A stretch of 64,000 nucleotides of DNA from Apoderus coryli (taxonomy: Eukaryota; Arthropoda; Insecta; Coleoptera; Attelabidae), in NCBI GenBank assembly GCA_911728435.2, contig OU452211.1, positions 4,712,001-4,776,000 on the forward strand. Reading direction: 5' to 3'. Positions 1-11,002 of this stretch are shown piece after piece. A program made the translations under genes and the position numbers. Under the pieces are notes generated by a model. It was not told the DNA's origin and did no database searches. It worked only from the letters and a program-made list of their open reading frames with translations. How positions within the stretch are numbered: the stretch's first letter is position 1; every line of letters starts with the position of its first letter.

Positions 1-70
1 GACGGGCACTTAGCAATGCAAAGAAAATTAAAAAGAAAATAATAATTATCAAAAACAGAACACAAAAATC

Positions 71-776
71 TTAAGCTTGCAAATTTAATAAATAAGATTT
101 AAAGTTAGTCTTAAATTTTCTCGGCTCTAAACTCAATAAACTGTTGGGTAATGAATTATAAAGTTTGACAGAGTTGTAAACAAAAGATCTCTTAAATAAG
201 GCTGTACGATGATGAGGCATTGTCAGTTTATATGTATCACGAATATTCCTACCATGTACAGAATCACGAAATATTACTTTACCTCTAAGTGAAGACGGTG
301 AAGATAGAGATCGCAATATTTGAAAAATAAAATTTCCCAGGTGGTGCATACGTCGACCCTCCATCCTTAACCAATTAAGCTGAGCAAAAGCAAAAGATAC
401 ATGATCAGATCTTGGCAAACCAAATATAAATCGGCAACACGAAAACGAAAACTTTCTGAACTCTATTCTTTGAAATCAAATCAAGGCAAGGTCCGTAGAT
501 AAAATCACAATAATTAAAATTAGACAAGACTAACGACTCACACAAAGACTTACGCAACTTGAAACTCAAAATTTGTCGATTACTATAAAGCAATTTCAGT
601 GCAGAATATGATTTCTGAAAACATGTCTTCAAGTGTTCACAAAACCTGATATCCTTGTCTAAAATAATTCCCAAATTTTTAGCCTTGTCCACCCTGCTGC
701 CTAGCAGGGTTCCATCCAGAGTCACTATAAAGTTTTCCCGGACGAGTTCATGTTGATTCTTGTTACCAAATATCAT
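71..776 (-). pseudogene. Non-LTR retrotransposon reverse transcriptase, C-terminal part and 3' tail (broken)
   Basis: Read on the minus strand, 776 to 405 encodes the segment just after the RT palm, with NLGIILDKDIRF, a KSYSALKLLY-type stretch and SNFNYCDFIYG. This order is characteristic of the C-terminal third of Jockey/CR1-like ORF2 proteins. The reading continues in another frame from 418 to 71 with a tail ending in LYNSLPNSLLSLEPRKF, the usual 'LPNSL' end of these proteins. A frameshift near 410-450 separates the halves, so the copy is dead. The palm (FADD box) and endonuclease are missing; the copy ends near 776, the 5' truncation expected of target-primed reverse transcription. Positions 1-70 are A/T-rich 3' UTR running to the window edge. 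The family-level call is firm; the clade is not. Confidence 0.85.
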
Positions 777-787
777 GAGTAACGATT

Positions 788-985
788 ATTTAAAATATAT
801 AAATTCAACGATTCTACAGGGGCTATCCGTTCCCATGCCTCTTTACATTCTACAAGGGCATCAAATGCAGCGTTTTTTGATACATTTCTCCCTCGTATAT
901 AAGACGTATAATAAATCATGCCTGCCAAAGGATACCGACAGTAATAAAAATAACTACAGTGTCTGGAAATAGTATTGGGTTAATT
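788..985 (+). repeat. Dispersed repeat, partner of 61905-62100
   Basis: About 200 bp closely matches 61905-62100 in the same orientation (roughly 85% by eye), including shared blocks such as TCCGTTCCCATGCCTCTTTA and CTCCCTCGTATATAAGAC. Both copies finish in a Tc1-like terminal sequence (TACAGTG.CTGGAAA.AGT). The open stretch at 760-972 has no recognisable domain and is probably not a gene. The left edge abuts the truncated end of the non-LTR fragment. Confidence 0.75.
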
Positions 986-989
986 ATTA

Positions 990-2160
990 ATAGAAAAAAA
1001 AATTAGGAAGACTATACTGCCAAATGCACAAACTGTATGACCTTATCTGATTACTTTGTTGCTCCCAAACGTTGAAAAAAATAAATAGAAACAATGATTT
1101 CATTAGTGGGCTCATCAGTTATCATACCACCATCATATAGGAACGTTTGGTCGTAAAATTAGGTGATAAATCATCCACTGAAATATTGCTACGTCTTTTG
1201 TAAACACCAAGCAGCATAATAATTTTATTTGCCAGTAAATTATTTTATTGGTGTCCTTGTGAAAAAAAAACACATGATGTGCGTGATCCCTGGTAATGTT
1301 GATCATTTTCCAGTTGATGTGTTGTGTGATCCTTACGAATTGGTGAAAATAAAACTCGTATACTTAGTATCACATATAAGTGTTATAATATATAAATAAA
1401 TCTGTAGGAAACCACTGAAAAAACTTTACCTTTAGGATATTTCTCTCTTTACATAAAAAGGATAATCAAAATAAAAAAAGCCCTTATGAAAAACCCGTGA
1501 AGGCAATAATTTTTTATGGTTTTGGTGTGTTATGCTATTCATTTTGGTGGGATTTGGATACTAGTTTTCAACTAAATGGACAAAACAAAAGCGTGTGCCA
1601 TAAATACAGATCTAGAAACTCTAGATCTGTGGCCATAAACAATACTGCAAAACTCACAACACTTCACAGAGTGAGTTTGTGTTTGTACTACTGTTTGTTT
1701 TACAGATAGTGATGTCATCGATAGGTTATCGATAGATTTCAAAATATACACTGTCCCGCAATATTAACCGGACAAAGAAAATTTTGTTCAGAATTAATCC
1801 TAAATAACTTTTTTAATATTGCATCAATTTTGACAATTTTTTTTTCGAGTTTTAGACTCTTTTATTGTCATCATTTTTTCATATCGAAACCTCAAAAATG
1901 TCGAACGGATTTGTTGTTATACAGGGGTAATCAAAAAGTTACATTTTACTCTAAACTTTTCAACACCCTGTAGAAAAACCTCACGACCGAATAATGATTT
2001 TTAGATCATTTTAAAGCCCCATCTTTTCTGAACAACCTGGTTTTTGATTCATACCGATATCTGTATTCTTAAAAGAAAAACACTGCTTTCAAACAAATAA
2101 TGCAAATTAGCAACAACAAAATGAAAACATGGATAACGGCGGCATTAAGAATTTTATTTT
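990..2160. other. AT-rich stretch without a gene
   Basis: No coding region or RNA gene is recognisable. It holds a 25-bp hairpin at 1606-1630 (11-bp arms, AAC loop) flanked by the 8-bp direct repeat GCCATAAA (1597-1604 and 1632-1639), and a pair of tips, TACAGGGGTAATC at 1920 and CAACACCCTGTA ending near 1974, that look like Tc1/mariner ends. Confidence 0.5.
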
Positions 2161-2164
2161 TTTT

Positions 2165-2285
2165 CTAACATCGAATATTTCCTCTATGAGCTTGAATGTC
2201 ATGTCTCATCCTTTCGGGCATAGATTCAATTAAAGAAGCAACCGCGTCTTGTGGTTTTTGTTGCCACTCATTTGTCAGTGTCTGG
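2165..2285 (-). pseudogene. Tc1-like transposase, last ~38 codons
   Basis: The minus-strand translation up to a stop at 2165-2167 reads NEWQQKPQDAVASLIESMPE followed by RMRHDIQAHRGNIRC. The order W..... L..SMP.R....I.A..G matches the C-terminus of Tc1-family transposases, where this segment follows the DDE domain. Nothing upstream (above 2285) continues the protein, so only the tail survives. The neighbours are other transposon debris. Confidence 0.75.
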
Positions 2286-2289
2286 TTCT

Positions 2290-3045
2290 ACACTTACTTA
2301 CAAAAATAAAATTACTTTAGTCAGTTCGAAATAATATCTCAATTTCTCTAAAATATCTATAAAAAGTGGTTAGTTAGTTATTATCAATAATAGTTTGGAT
2401 GAAGTTCGGATTTCACGCTCATAAAGCCAGCACACCCTGTGTATACGTTCAACTCCAATCACGTGCATTCATGTGATATATGGATGGTTAATGTTCTGTA
2501 AACTACAAGTTTTTTAATACACTTAGATAGATGGTGGAAAATGTGAGAGGACTGGTCACACCAATTTATCTGATGTTAGAGACAAACAGAAGGAACGTGT
2601 AACATATAATTTTGATCCGTATTAATGTTTTTTTTTTATATTTCTGAAACAGGGATAGAATATAGCGGAAATGTTGGTAAAATTACTTCAAAATCATTTA
2701 TTTGTTCTGTAGGAATGACTGTAGTTGTAATTCTAGAAGTAACGCCTGCAAAATCCTGGGATCCTGATGGACTCGTTTCGTTCTTCAAAACTTTGAAAAT
2801 TGTACTAAACGCAATATATTATTCGAAAATATTTGATTATCTGGGCATTTTTTTCACCTTTGACATATTTAATTAAACATGTGATCCAAGAAATTAAGTT
2901 GGGACTACGTCTTACGCATCTGATCTGTGCGTAATGATAGCAGTTTTTCTGTACACATTGTTGTTGCTCCAGTTATGAATTACTGTCTTGATGACTGAGC
3001 CTGCAAGTCTCTCTCTCTGCCCAACTCAACCATATCGGCATGCTC
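2290..3045. other. No gene seen
   Basis: AT-rich. An open stretch at 2625-2876 gives no recognisable protein. A TE-tip-like CACACCCTGTGTATACG lies near 2430. A short CT run is at 3010-3020. Confidence 0.4.
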
Positions 3046-3049
3046 ACAT

Positions 3050-3480
3050 CTAACTTATGTTACTGCCGCTCTCATGGAAATTCATTGGACTGAAATCAAA
3101 GATTGGGTTAGCTGAACAGACTCTCGTTTCCATCAGGATGCAAGAGAACTGAATCTCGCCCAACACAACGTCATTTGGGCGTCCACTGCGCTCTGCATCA
3201 TTTGTGATGGTACGACCACGTTTAAATTCAGCAATCCACTTCTCTACCATTTGTCTCGATAGAGCAGAGTTCGGATAATCTTTATCAACCGATTGTTTTG
3301 GTTTCCCCTGTATTTTTTTAATCAAAGAGCAATCAAAACTCGAAATTCACTTTTTTCCAACAAACTTTGCTTCACACAAAATGCTATAACTCACGAATCA
3401 ATAGTGAAATTGCTGTCAAATTTATACACGTTTCGTATGAAGGTTAGTAGTAAATAAAAATCATAAGGAAAAATTCTAGT
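3050..3480 (-). pseudogene. Mariner-like element, 5' region and N-terminal HTH of transposase
   Basis: On the minus strand, 3325-3050 encodes an N-terminal mariner DNA-binding segment: SALSRQMVEKWIAEFKRGRT then NDAERSGRP. This is the conserved W..F..GR....D..R.GRP block at the end of the paired-like HTH domain. Just upstream (3330-3360) a short EFRVLI segment is the usual mariner start, but it is out of frame, so the copy is frameshifted. The 5' UTR at 3340-3480 is nearly the same as 28300-28460, identifying a second copy. The catalytic half is absent. This is DD34D mariner by homology of the N-terminus only. Confidence 0.8.
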
Positions 3481-3484
3481 CATC

Positions 3485-5105
3485 CTCTGGCCTAATATTT
3501 AAAGAAATTCACCATTTCAATTGCATTGGGTGCATTGATCTGTGTATCTTTTATTATTTACTCTCACAAACTTTAATCGAAAATATGTTCATCCTTATTT
3601 TTCATTCCGAATATCCATTTATGTTTAAACAAACATGAAACAAGTCGCAGAAAACTATATCAAAGTTTCATAAAGTAATACAGATAATAGAGTTTTTGGA
3701 AGTTTCTCATTTCTTATTATTGGTGTCTGCCATAATTTCATTTCGAAGTTCCTATATATTTTGAATTCTTTATGTCCCAGGAAAACTTTCCCAACTTCAT
3801 GTAATGTATATATCCTGCTTGTGCCAATACGTGTAAAATGTTCTTCTCAAAGTTCGCCTGCTTCAGTATTAATACTAATTTGTTCCCGGTTAACGTGCTT
3901 GTCTTTTAATATTTAATGCAATAGTTGGTTCGTAATTCAGTGAAAGATTTATTGCACCTAAGAAAAATAACTAATTGTAGCACAAGCCACTTATAAAGGC
4001 CTCCAATTTATACAGGGAGAAGCAAGGACGAGGCTTTACCAGAGCTTAGTCCTTTCTCATTCTCCTTGCATGATGGAATGCAAGATATTTTATGAAAACG
4101 TCAAATATGAGAATGTGGAAGCCTATTTGGATCTTAGCAAGACCAGGCCACGCATTCCGATAGGGTTACTTATAGCATTTAAATATGAAATTTATATATT
4201 ACTGTCCGATTTGTGGGAATTCCTAAGTCATCTGAAAAGCTTATTCATTGTTCGGTTGGCAATATACCGGTGTGTCTTTCTGATTCTTCTACTGGTTGTA
4301 GGTTTATTATATATTTCGGAAATTCTTTTTCATCTAGCGGTTTGATTTTTTTCCCTAAGTGGCAGAGGCATTCTTGACGTCCAAACCGATGAAACCACAC
4401 TATCTTCGACTCTGTTAGTTATTTTGTCTACACTTCCATGCAGTGTTTACCTCATAGCTACAGCGTCGATTGTAGACTTTCTTTTACTAAACCTATACTG
4501 GTTTGGGGAGAGTCTCCTTTCCCTCATCGTACCAATCGTAATAAGTTGCCTAAAGTTTATGAAATCTCATTAAACTGAAACTATTAAAAATGACCCAATT
4601 ATTTCAAGTTCGATAAAACACAACCACTATATACTACTTTGAAATTACTAATTAAAGAAAACATGCTTTGTCATCGAACTCACTTCATTAATGACATCAA
4701 CAAAAGAGATTCTATCGGAATATTCAACAACCTATCTCTGAATTCTCGGATCACTTCAATTATTATTCCCGCCACAGCCCTTGTTCGCATGGGACATTCC
4801 CTTATTTCCACTTTGTGGTAAAATGGAATTGTGACATAGTAGTAGAGCGGTAGTCGATATTTGCGTTGGATTATACTTACTTTCTGTACGTTACCTCTCA
4901 TTATACGAGTATGATGAACAGAAATGATAAATATTTAAACATCTTTCACATTTGATAATAATTGCACTTTTTGTTTAACAGTTTATAATATGCATCAATC
5001 ATTACCATTCGAATGGAAATATTGTAACGTTTTTCGTGGTTCATAGTGTGAAAACTAATTTATTAATTTTCTGAAGTAATCCATCTATCGAGGAGTGAAT
5101 AGTAT
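3485..5105. other. Mostly unassigned AT-rich sequence
   Basis: A 91-codon open frame on the plus strand at 4070-4345 has a hydrophobic C-terminal half (repeated LLL and VVGLLYI), but no family is recognised and it may be chance. An open stretch at 4639-4821 gives nothing recognisable. No RNA gene was seen. Confidence 0.35.
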
Positions 5106-5113
5106 CATCTAAT

Positions 5114-5608
5114 CTACTCCACAAAATGATCCATATATATACGTTAAAACCTTGTTTTATCTGCCAGACATGTTTCGGACTACACGTCCATCATCAGTGG
5201 CGTACTTTATACAAAATTTACAAATGAATCATTTGTAAATCTTCAAACAGCCATACCGTTGTTGTGGGCCCTTATCAGATTGTTGCGTGCTTTTGTTCAT
5301 TGATTGAATTTAAAATGAGAAAAATAAGAAAACACAAAACAAAAATAATTGACAAATTTTCCACTATTCAACTATAATTTATTCATTTATCTACCTTAAT
5401 TTAATTCCAACAGAATGATGTATATAGACGTTTAAATCAATGGAAAACTAACAACTCTCTCTTAAACATTTGTATGAAGTACGACCCTCACATCTGACAG
5501 TATTGTATAAGGGTCCTTAGGCCACTGATGATGGACATGTAGTCCGAAACATGTCTGGCAGATAAAACAAGGTTTTAACCTATATATATGGATTATTTTG
5601 TAGAGTAG
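5114..5608. mobile_element. Foldback element with 87-bp inverted arms carrying a CTGATGAT...CGAAAC motif (Penelope-like terminal sequence?)
   Basis: The arms 5114-5200 and 5522-5608 are inverted copies that differ at only a few positions. Each runs from CTACTC.ACAAAAT through CCTTGTTTTATCTGCCAGAC to CATCATCAGTGG. Read outward, each arm contains CTGATGAT, then GGAC, a short loop, GTCC, then CGAAACATGT. The core resembles hammerhead ribozyme sequence (CUGAUGA / stem II / GAAA). The same motif recurs at 15001-15060, 24766, 44796 and 45717. Sequences of this kind are known near the ends of Penelope-like elements; that assignment is inference. The 320-bp interior encodes nothing recognisable. Confidence 0.7.
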
Positions 5609-5619
5609 ACGTCGTTTTA

Positions 5620-6500
5620 TTTAAGTGATAATTTATTAATAACTAAACACTTAAACAATCTAATAACATTAATGCACTATATATGAATGTATTTATTTGT
5701 ACAATTTGTTTCTACTATTTATGTCACAACACTGTGTTGACTATTTACTTCATAACCGTTTTCTGTCCCTGTTATGTTGGGTATATATATGGTTGGCATT
5801 CTTTTTCGAACACTTCCAGTGAGAACATTCTGGCGCACGTACCTATGTCCATTCCAAATTAACACAGCGATGGCCCGGATGAGGTACAGCCTACTAAATT
5901 TGTACAGAGTCGCCACCCGTTGGTTTGAGGGAGCTTTCGAGAATGATTCATCTGATTACTATAATAAGGACAACGATGTATTTATTTATCTCTAAGCGTT
6001 GGGGACATTTTTATATTCGTCACAATCTTGTTAGGTATTTCAGTAGCCCTTTCTAATTCTGTACGAGGGTTAACTTTTGTGTTTTTACAAATTCTGAAAA
6101 GAAAACAAAATTTTAACAAACTATTTTATTCCTTTTCAAAATATTTAATAATTATATCCGATGAACTGCAAAAAATCCAAGGTTTTTGCAATACCTACAG
6201 AAAAATTTTATTCTCTAGGACCACCACAATATATTTATTTTGGACAGTTTAGCTTCTTCTGGCAATCATCTTAGGCTAATTTTTCTATTTCTTTATATTT
6301 ACTATTTGGAATTGATATTCTTTTTGTTTGGGTTTATGCTGAGGCAAATACCATGTTTAGATCTTCTGGCTGAGGATTAAGTATCAGTTCTACTCCCTCC
6401 TCAGCCCTTTTGTAATTTAGGTACATACGAATCGTCAAATCTGATAGTAGTGGAAATAGCTTCAACCATTTTGGAATATTTTTGAAAAAAGTTTTTTTTT
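5620..6500. other. No gene recognised
   Basis: Open frames at 5774-5995 and 6028-6252 (plus) give low-complexity or hydrophobic translations without known motifs. No repeats were matched elsewhere in the window. Confidence 0.35.
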
Positions 6501-6503
6501 TGC

Positions 6504-7284
6504 GATTTTAGTTTTTATGTTTTTATTTATTTCTAACATTATTTTTACAGATATAAAAAAATGAAAAGCACTTCCCTATTCTTACTTTTTGAGGAGAAAA
6601 GAATAGCGTTTACAAATTTTCACTACGACGTTTAGTTTTTGAAAAACCACCATCAACTTCGTTTTTTAAATACGGCCCTGGATTTTTCAATTTAAAAATA
6701 GGTGAGATATCACACGTATTGGTTTAAACAAGTTTTCAGTGCTTTAGCTATTATTTAAAATTATTCAAGAAAAATCGCCATAGTTTGGCACTTATTTTTC
6801 GTAAAACATCTGAGAAAGGCTTTTTTTAATAATTTAAAACGTACAAATATTTCAACTTAATTTAAAAAACCGCGTACAGGATAAAATGTTGTACTCACAC
6901 AGAAATAAATTGTCAAATAATAATGAATAATTGTGAGTAACGACAAAAGAACGATTTTGCAAAGTCTACTACTCTGCATTTAGTCAGTTAAGTGCCAAAA
7001 CTATGACGATTTTTCTTGAATAAATTTAAATAGGAGCTAAAAACACTGAAAGCTTGTTTAAAGCATTACTATTTTTTAATGGAAAATGGCTTTAAAATTG
7101 ACAATCCAAAATTCAGGGCTATATTGAAAAAAGAAACAATTTAATGATGGTTCTTAAAAACGAAACGTCGTAGTGAAAATTTGTAAACTCTATCATTTTC
7201 TCCTCAAAAAGTAACAATGAGAAAGTGCTTTTAATTTTTTTATATCTGTAAAAATAATGTCCGAAATAAATAAAAACTAAAATC
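6504..7284. repeat. Large imperfect inverted repeat (MITE/foldback-like, ~780 bp)
   Basis: The left arm (about 6504-6800) and right arm (about 6985-7284) are reverse complements with many substitutions. The outer ends are GATTTTAGTTTTTAT and ATAAA.ACTAAAATC. Internal matches include TTACAGATATAAAAAAATGA paired with its complement near 7230-7255, and ATTTTCACTACGACGTTT paired near 7165-7183. The spacer is about 190 bp. No clear target duplication flanks it. There is no coding sequence, so it is best described as an old non-autonomous foldback element or an inverted duplication. Confidence 0.75.
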
Positions 7285-7289
7285 ATAAA

Positions 7290-7480
7290 TAATAGTTTTT
7301 TAAGACAATAGCACATGATTTCCCCATTTTTCTCCAGAAAATAGTCAACTGTTTGGTATTGTCAGGATGAAGAATAATGTGAAGTTTTAGTTGTTCTTCC
7401 TGATTTCGTCTATGACTTTTCAAAAAGAATTTTATGTTGTGTATCATTCAGCGTTAACTGTTCTTCCATCCTCTAAAGGA
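7290..7480. other. Possible mariner flank
   Basis: This sequence lies just downstream (on the minus strand) of the mariner fragment at 7480-7690 and may be its decayed C-terminal part, but I could not align it to transposase. Confidence 0.25.
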
Positions 7481-7690
7481 AATGTCGCGACGAGTCCTAG
7501 ATGTCGGAAAAAACAAGCGATCATATTGTTGTAAGTGGTTCGTAGACGAACAACCTTTGTGGGATTCGGTTCATCTTCGAACAGTAGATTGTCCGCCTCC
7601 TACGGATATATCCATGTTGCATCACCTGTATACTTGTGGATTTTGCAGTTCCTACGGCGTTGTTTAGCACATCTATCCACCAATTACCAC
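7480..7690 (-). pseudogene. Mariner transposase, central fragment
   Basis: On the minus strand this region encodes YTGDATWIYP, then EDEPNPTKVVRLRTT and MIACFF. This is the block around the first catalytic Asp of mariner transposases (usual pattern TGDESWIY....W...DEPNPTKV.RSRST.KQM.ACFF) and parallels the better preserved copy at 31278-30952. The frames are broken between the pieces and both ends are missing. The first Asp (of TGD) is retained. Confidence 0.8.
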
Positions 7691-7819
7691 GAGCTGTTTT
7701 TGAAGCGGACAAGTGTGGAATCCTGGAAACTATTAATAATCTTGTGGACAACACTTTCCTGTCACTGTCAAAATAGATTGACTCTTGTTTTTCTTAACAC
7801 TGCTTATTTATGAACATAT

Positions 7820-8325
7820 TTTCTTGTGTTCTTTAACCTATATTATTATTGCAAAAAACATAAAAACAAGTTTATCATTTTGGTATAACGGTGTGTTAGT
7901 TGATAGAGGCATGTACATATTTATTTGTTTTCAGGGAACACAACAGTGAATTTCTATTCACGCAAATGAGTTTCAACATGCGATATAATGAAGTTTTTTC
8001 TTTTGTTATTGTGAATGTGAAAATATAGAGTTTTACCACTAAAATATCTATTAAACTTTATGAAATAATAACAACGAACTGTTTCGTTCAAAGTAAAATT
8101 GTAATATACGTTTCGCTATTAAATACGGGCATTTTTTCATAATAAATATTCAACTGGTAGTTATACAGAGGTCTTTTGCTAATTTCCGGCTGAAATTTAA
8201 TAAAGTACATTGTGCATGGAGTTTAACTTGAACTCTTTTGTATTTAATTATAAAAAATATGATTAAAAAAAAACACACTTTGTGTTAGTAATTTGGAAAA
8301 ATGTATTCTTTATTAGATACATACA
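7820..8325. other. No gene seen
   Basis: AT-rich sequence with no recognisable coding region, repeat partner or RNA gene. Confidence 0.4.
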
Positions 8326-8329
8326 GAGT

Positions 8330-9110
8330 GATCAGAAACTGTATGAAGATGACCTTGAAAGAAATCTACAATTTCTTGAAGAAATAAGCGTTTAAATGAT
8401 ATCCGGAATTGGGATTTAACGTTTGATTCGTATTTTGAATTTCCATAGATAGATGACAGTAACCCACATCTATTCCGTAAGGTTCAAAAATAAACATCTG
8501 GTGTGAAATGTTATGAAATCATATTGTAGGAAAACTTGTTTTTTCCTGGAAATCTAACTGACGACGTTTACCTAAACATGCTTGAAGAAGTAATTAACCG
8601 TGATGACCAAAATCATGATGTTGAAATGCTTGATTTGCACCATCCACACTCAGCTGCCAATGCGAATTTGAAATATCTATATAGTTCCAGAGAAAGGCCT
8701 AATTGAGTGGTATGCTAAGGTAACTCGCATTGTATTGACTAATTTCTTTGATTTTGGTACGTAACTTGATTCCATATAATATATTTGCCAGCGGATTGTA
8801 GCTGAGGGCAGAAGCATTGCACATGATCCAAAATACATTTGAACGAAATCTGAATCATTAAACTAATTCATTAATTAACTTAATTAAGATCATAAAAAAT
8901 AACTTTGCCACTTTATTCCTTTTTTAGACATTAATATTAAACAAACTAAATATTTACGCCCAAGTATCTGTTGTTGTTTTGATTCCTAATATTATTATTA
9001 GGATCAATTAGTTCCTAAAGTTGTTTAACTGTTTAAGTGAAAAGGATCCCACTTCATCCGAAGCAAAATAGACATGTCCGAGCATTTCTTAAAATAGAGA
9101 AAGATAGGTC
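8330..9110 (+). pseudogene. Decayed older relative of the DD41D transposon
   Basis: The stretch 8450-8650 aligns at DNA level with the middle of the intact 370-codon transposase: GATGACAGTAACCCACAT, TTCCTGGAAATCTAAC and CCTAAACATGCTTGAAGA are all shared. Position 8830-8870 matches the C-terminal end (CAAAATACATTTGAACGAAA), and 9055-9085 matches the right terminal repeat (AAGCAAAATAGACATGTCCG). Stops, deletions and substitutions are throughout. The order is the same as in the intact copies, so this is a fossil of the same lineage and shows that the family was present here long before the three recent copies. Confidence 0.8.
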
Positions 9111-9114
9111 CATA

Positions 9115-9640
9115 CTACCTGGTATGTTGCAGCGAAAAATCGTACCTCCCTGTTGCAATAACGCACCTCTCTGCATTGCTCTGCAATTTATTATAACCTC
9201 AGGTTGTTTCAATATTACATCCGATTAATACACCTAGACATCATGTTCCTCTAAATCTACGTTAGAAACGGAATTTTGGTTATAGTCAGTATACCACATC
9301 GACGAAGCTAATTTATGCTTTAATAATTTCGAGCTTTACATGACATTTTCGTTGAGAATAAATCTGGTTAGACAGCTTCCTTAACAACCAAATAATTATT
9401 TACTTATTTATTATTAACAGCAGGCAAAATTAATATAATTTCAATAACTCTATACCCACTAGGAATATTATGGTGGTATGGCAGTGTCATATTTAACTTG
9501 ATTTCTAAAGCCATCATGGCCAAATAAAATCATAAGTCCTATAACTATTGTAATAGCAAAATTTGAAATTGTCAATTTTTGATAACTATAAATTTTTGGA
9601 AAAGGCATCCTTTCATAAACTTGCCCTTATTTTTGATGAG
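9115..9640. other. No gene seen
   Basis: AT-rich sequence; nothing recognisable beyond the mariner 3' flank approaching 9650. Confidence 0.4.
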
Positions 9641-9752
9641 TCAATAAGTAGGAGTTGTAAGGAAAAAACAAAATTTTTATTATTCAACATAATTGCCTTC
9701 GATACCACTTTTGTAGTACGATTTCCCTTTCTTGTCAAAATAAGCCCCAGTT

Positions 9753-10081
9753 TCAGCGATACTTCATCATTGGACTTAAATTTCTTTTGAGCAAGAATTC
9801 TCTTGAGATCTGAAAACAGGAGTCACTGGAGGCTAAATCCGGAGAATACGGTGTGTGGGTAAGCAATTCGAAGCCCAATTTATTCAATTTGGCCATGGTT
9901 TTCCTCGATTTGTGACAAGGTGCATTGTCTTGGTGAAACAAAACTTTTTTCTCTTGCAAATGTGGCCGTTTCCTTGCAAATTCAGCCTTTAATCGATCCA
10001 AAAGTGCCCAGTAATAGTTGCTGTTGGTGGTGGTTCCTTTTTGAAGGTAGTCGATGAATATTATTTCGTTCGCATCCCAAA
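9753..10081 (-). pseudogene. Mariner transposase, catalytic C-terminal half
   Basis: This is the longest intact portion of the split mariner. It encodes the strand leading into D2 (HQDNAPCHKS) and D3 (SSD in SPDLASSD). The 34-residue spacing defines the mariner DDD domain. The open frame continues artificially to 10136 into the inserted LTR-like sequence, so residues upstream of VFWDAN are not transposase. Confidence 0.85.
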
Positions 10082-10085
10082 ATAC

Positions 10086-11002
10086 TGTCACAAAAGTATG
10101 AGAATATGGATTTAATAGGAACGGTGCCTTCACCAAGTCCCAAATTGAGAATTAGAAAATAAGGGTAGAACCTCCCTTATGTCTTTGTAGTATTTGAAGA
10201 TTCAGGTAAGCGTGCTCTACTGAGTTAAATATAGAGTTTATAGAAGGGTTTGAGTTTTATTAAGTTATTCGCTTGACTTGTTGAGCTACTCGAGAATCGC
10301 CCACTTACATTACGCTATGTAATGTAGGATCTTATGGATTCTCCCTCGTAAACGAGTGACGGTCTGTATTTGCGCGGCGTCTCTCAGTTAATAGTTATTT
10401 GATTAATTTAAAAAAGCTATATTAAAATTAAAAGGAAAGTCAGATGAATATTACTAACTATTATTTATTTAATTATTTAAAAAATGTACAAAAATCAATT
10501 TAATAAAAAAGGTCAAGTTTAAAAATCAACAATTATAATAATTAAAACTTTGTACTTACACGTACGTACATTGCTGACACAGTTGATATTTCTTTCGCGT
10601 TAATAAAATATTTAATATTTATAATGATTAAAATTAAAACTCTAATCGCGTTAAATAAACTATAAAACTTAAGACACCACCCAACGGGGGGATTAGTGCT
10701 TCAAGGACCCGAAGTTTACTTCACCGAAGTTTGGAGAGAAGACCCCGTTTTTCCTGTTGCGTTAAAATTTATAACCTTTGATTATCTCTACTCTTTCGAA
10801 TATCGACCAATGCAATTGTCTATTCTTAGCGTCGGTGGGACCGTTTTTTGTTGAATTTGCAATTTGTCTATTAGGTACAATACCGATGCTAAAGTCATGA
10901 ACCTGTATAAACTTTGATGAACTTTTATAAATTATTAAATCGGCGTAAAATAGCTAGTTCGACCGGATGCAATATTTTTATTACAATATACCGGGTGTGA
11001 CA
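10086..11002 (-). mobile_element. Solo-LTR-like insertion (917 bp) inside the mariner
   Basis: The inserted block starts and ends with the inverted termini TGTCACA and TGTGACA, as LTRs do with TG...CA. It is flanked by ATAC (10082-10085) and ATAT (11003-11006), a 4-bp target duplication with one mismatch. On the minus strand a TATAAAAG box lies near 10925. There is no coding sequence. It interrupts transposase codons, so it is younger than the mariner. Ty3- or BEL-type solo LTR is likely but unproven, because no matching internal region or second LTR is in the window. Confidence 0.65.

Noticed and set aside
1715..1740. ATCGATAGGTTATCGATAG as a DREF-type promoter element
   Set aside because: Palindromic TATCGAT sites resemble DRE sequences, but no gene starts nearby; probably chance.
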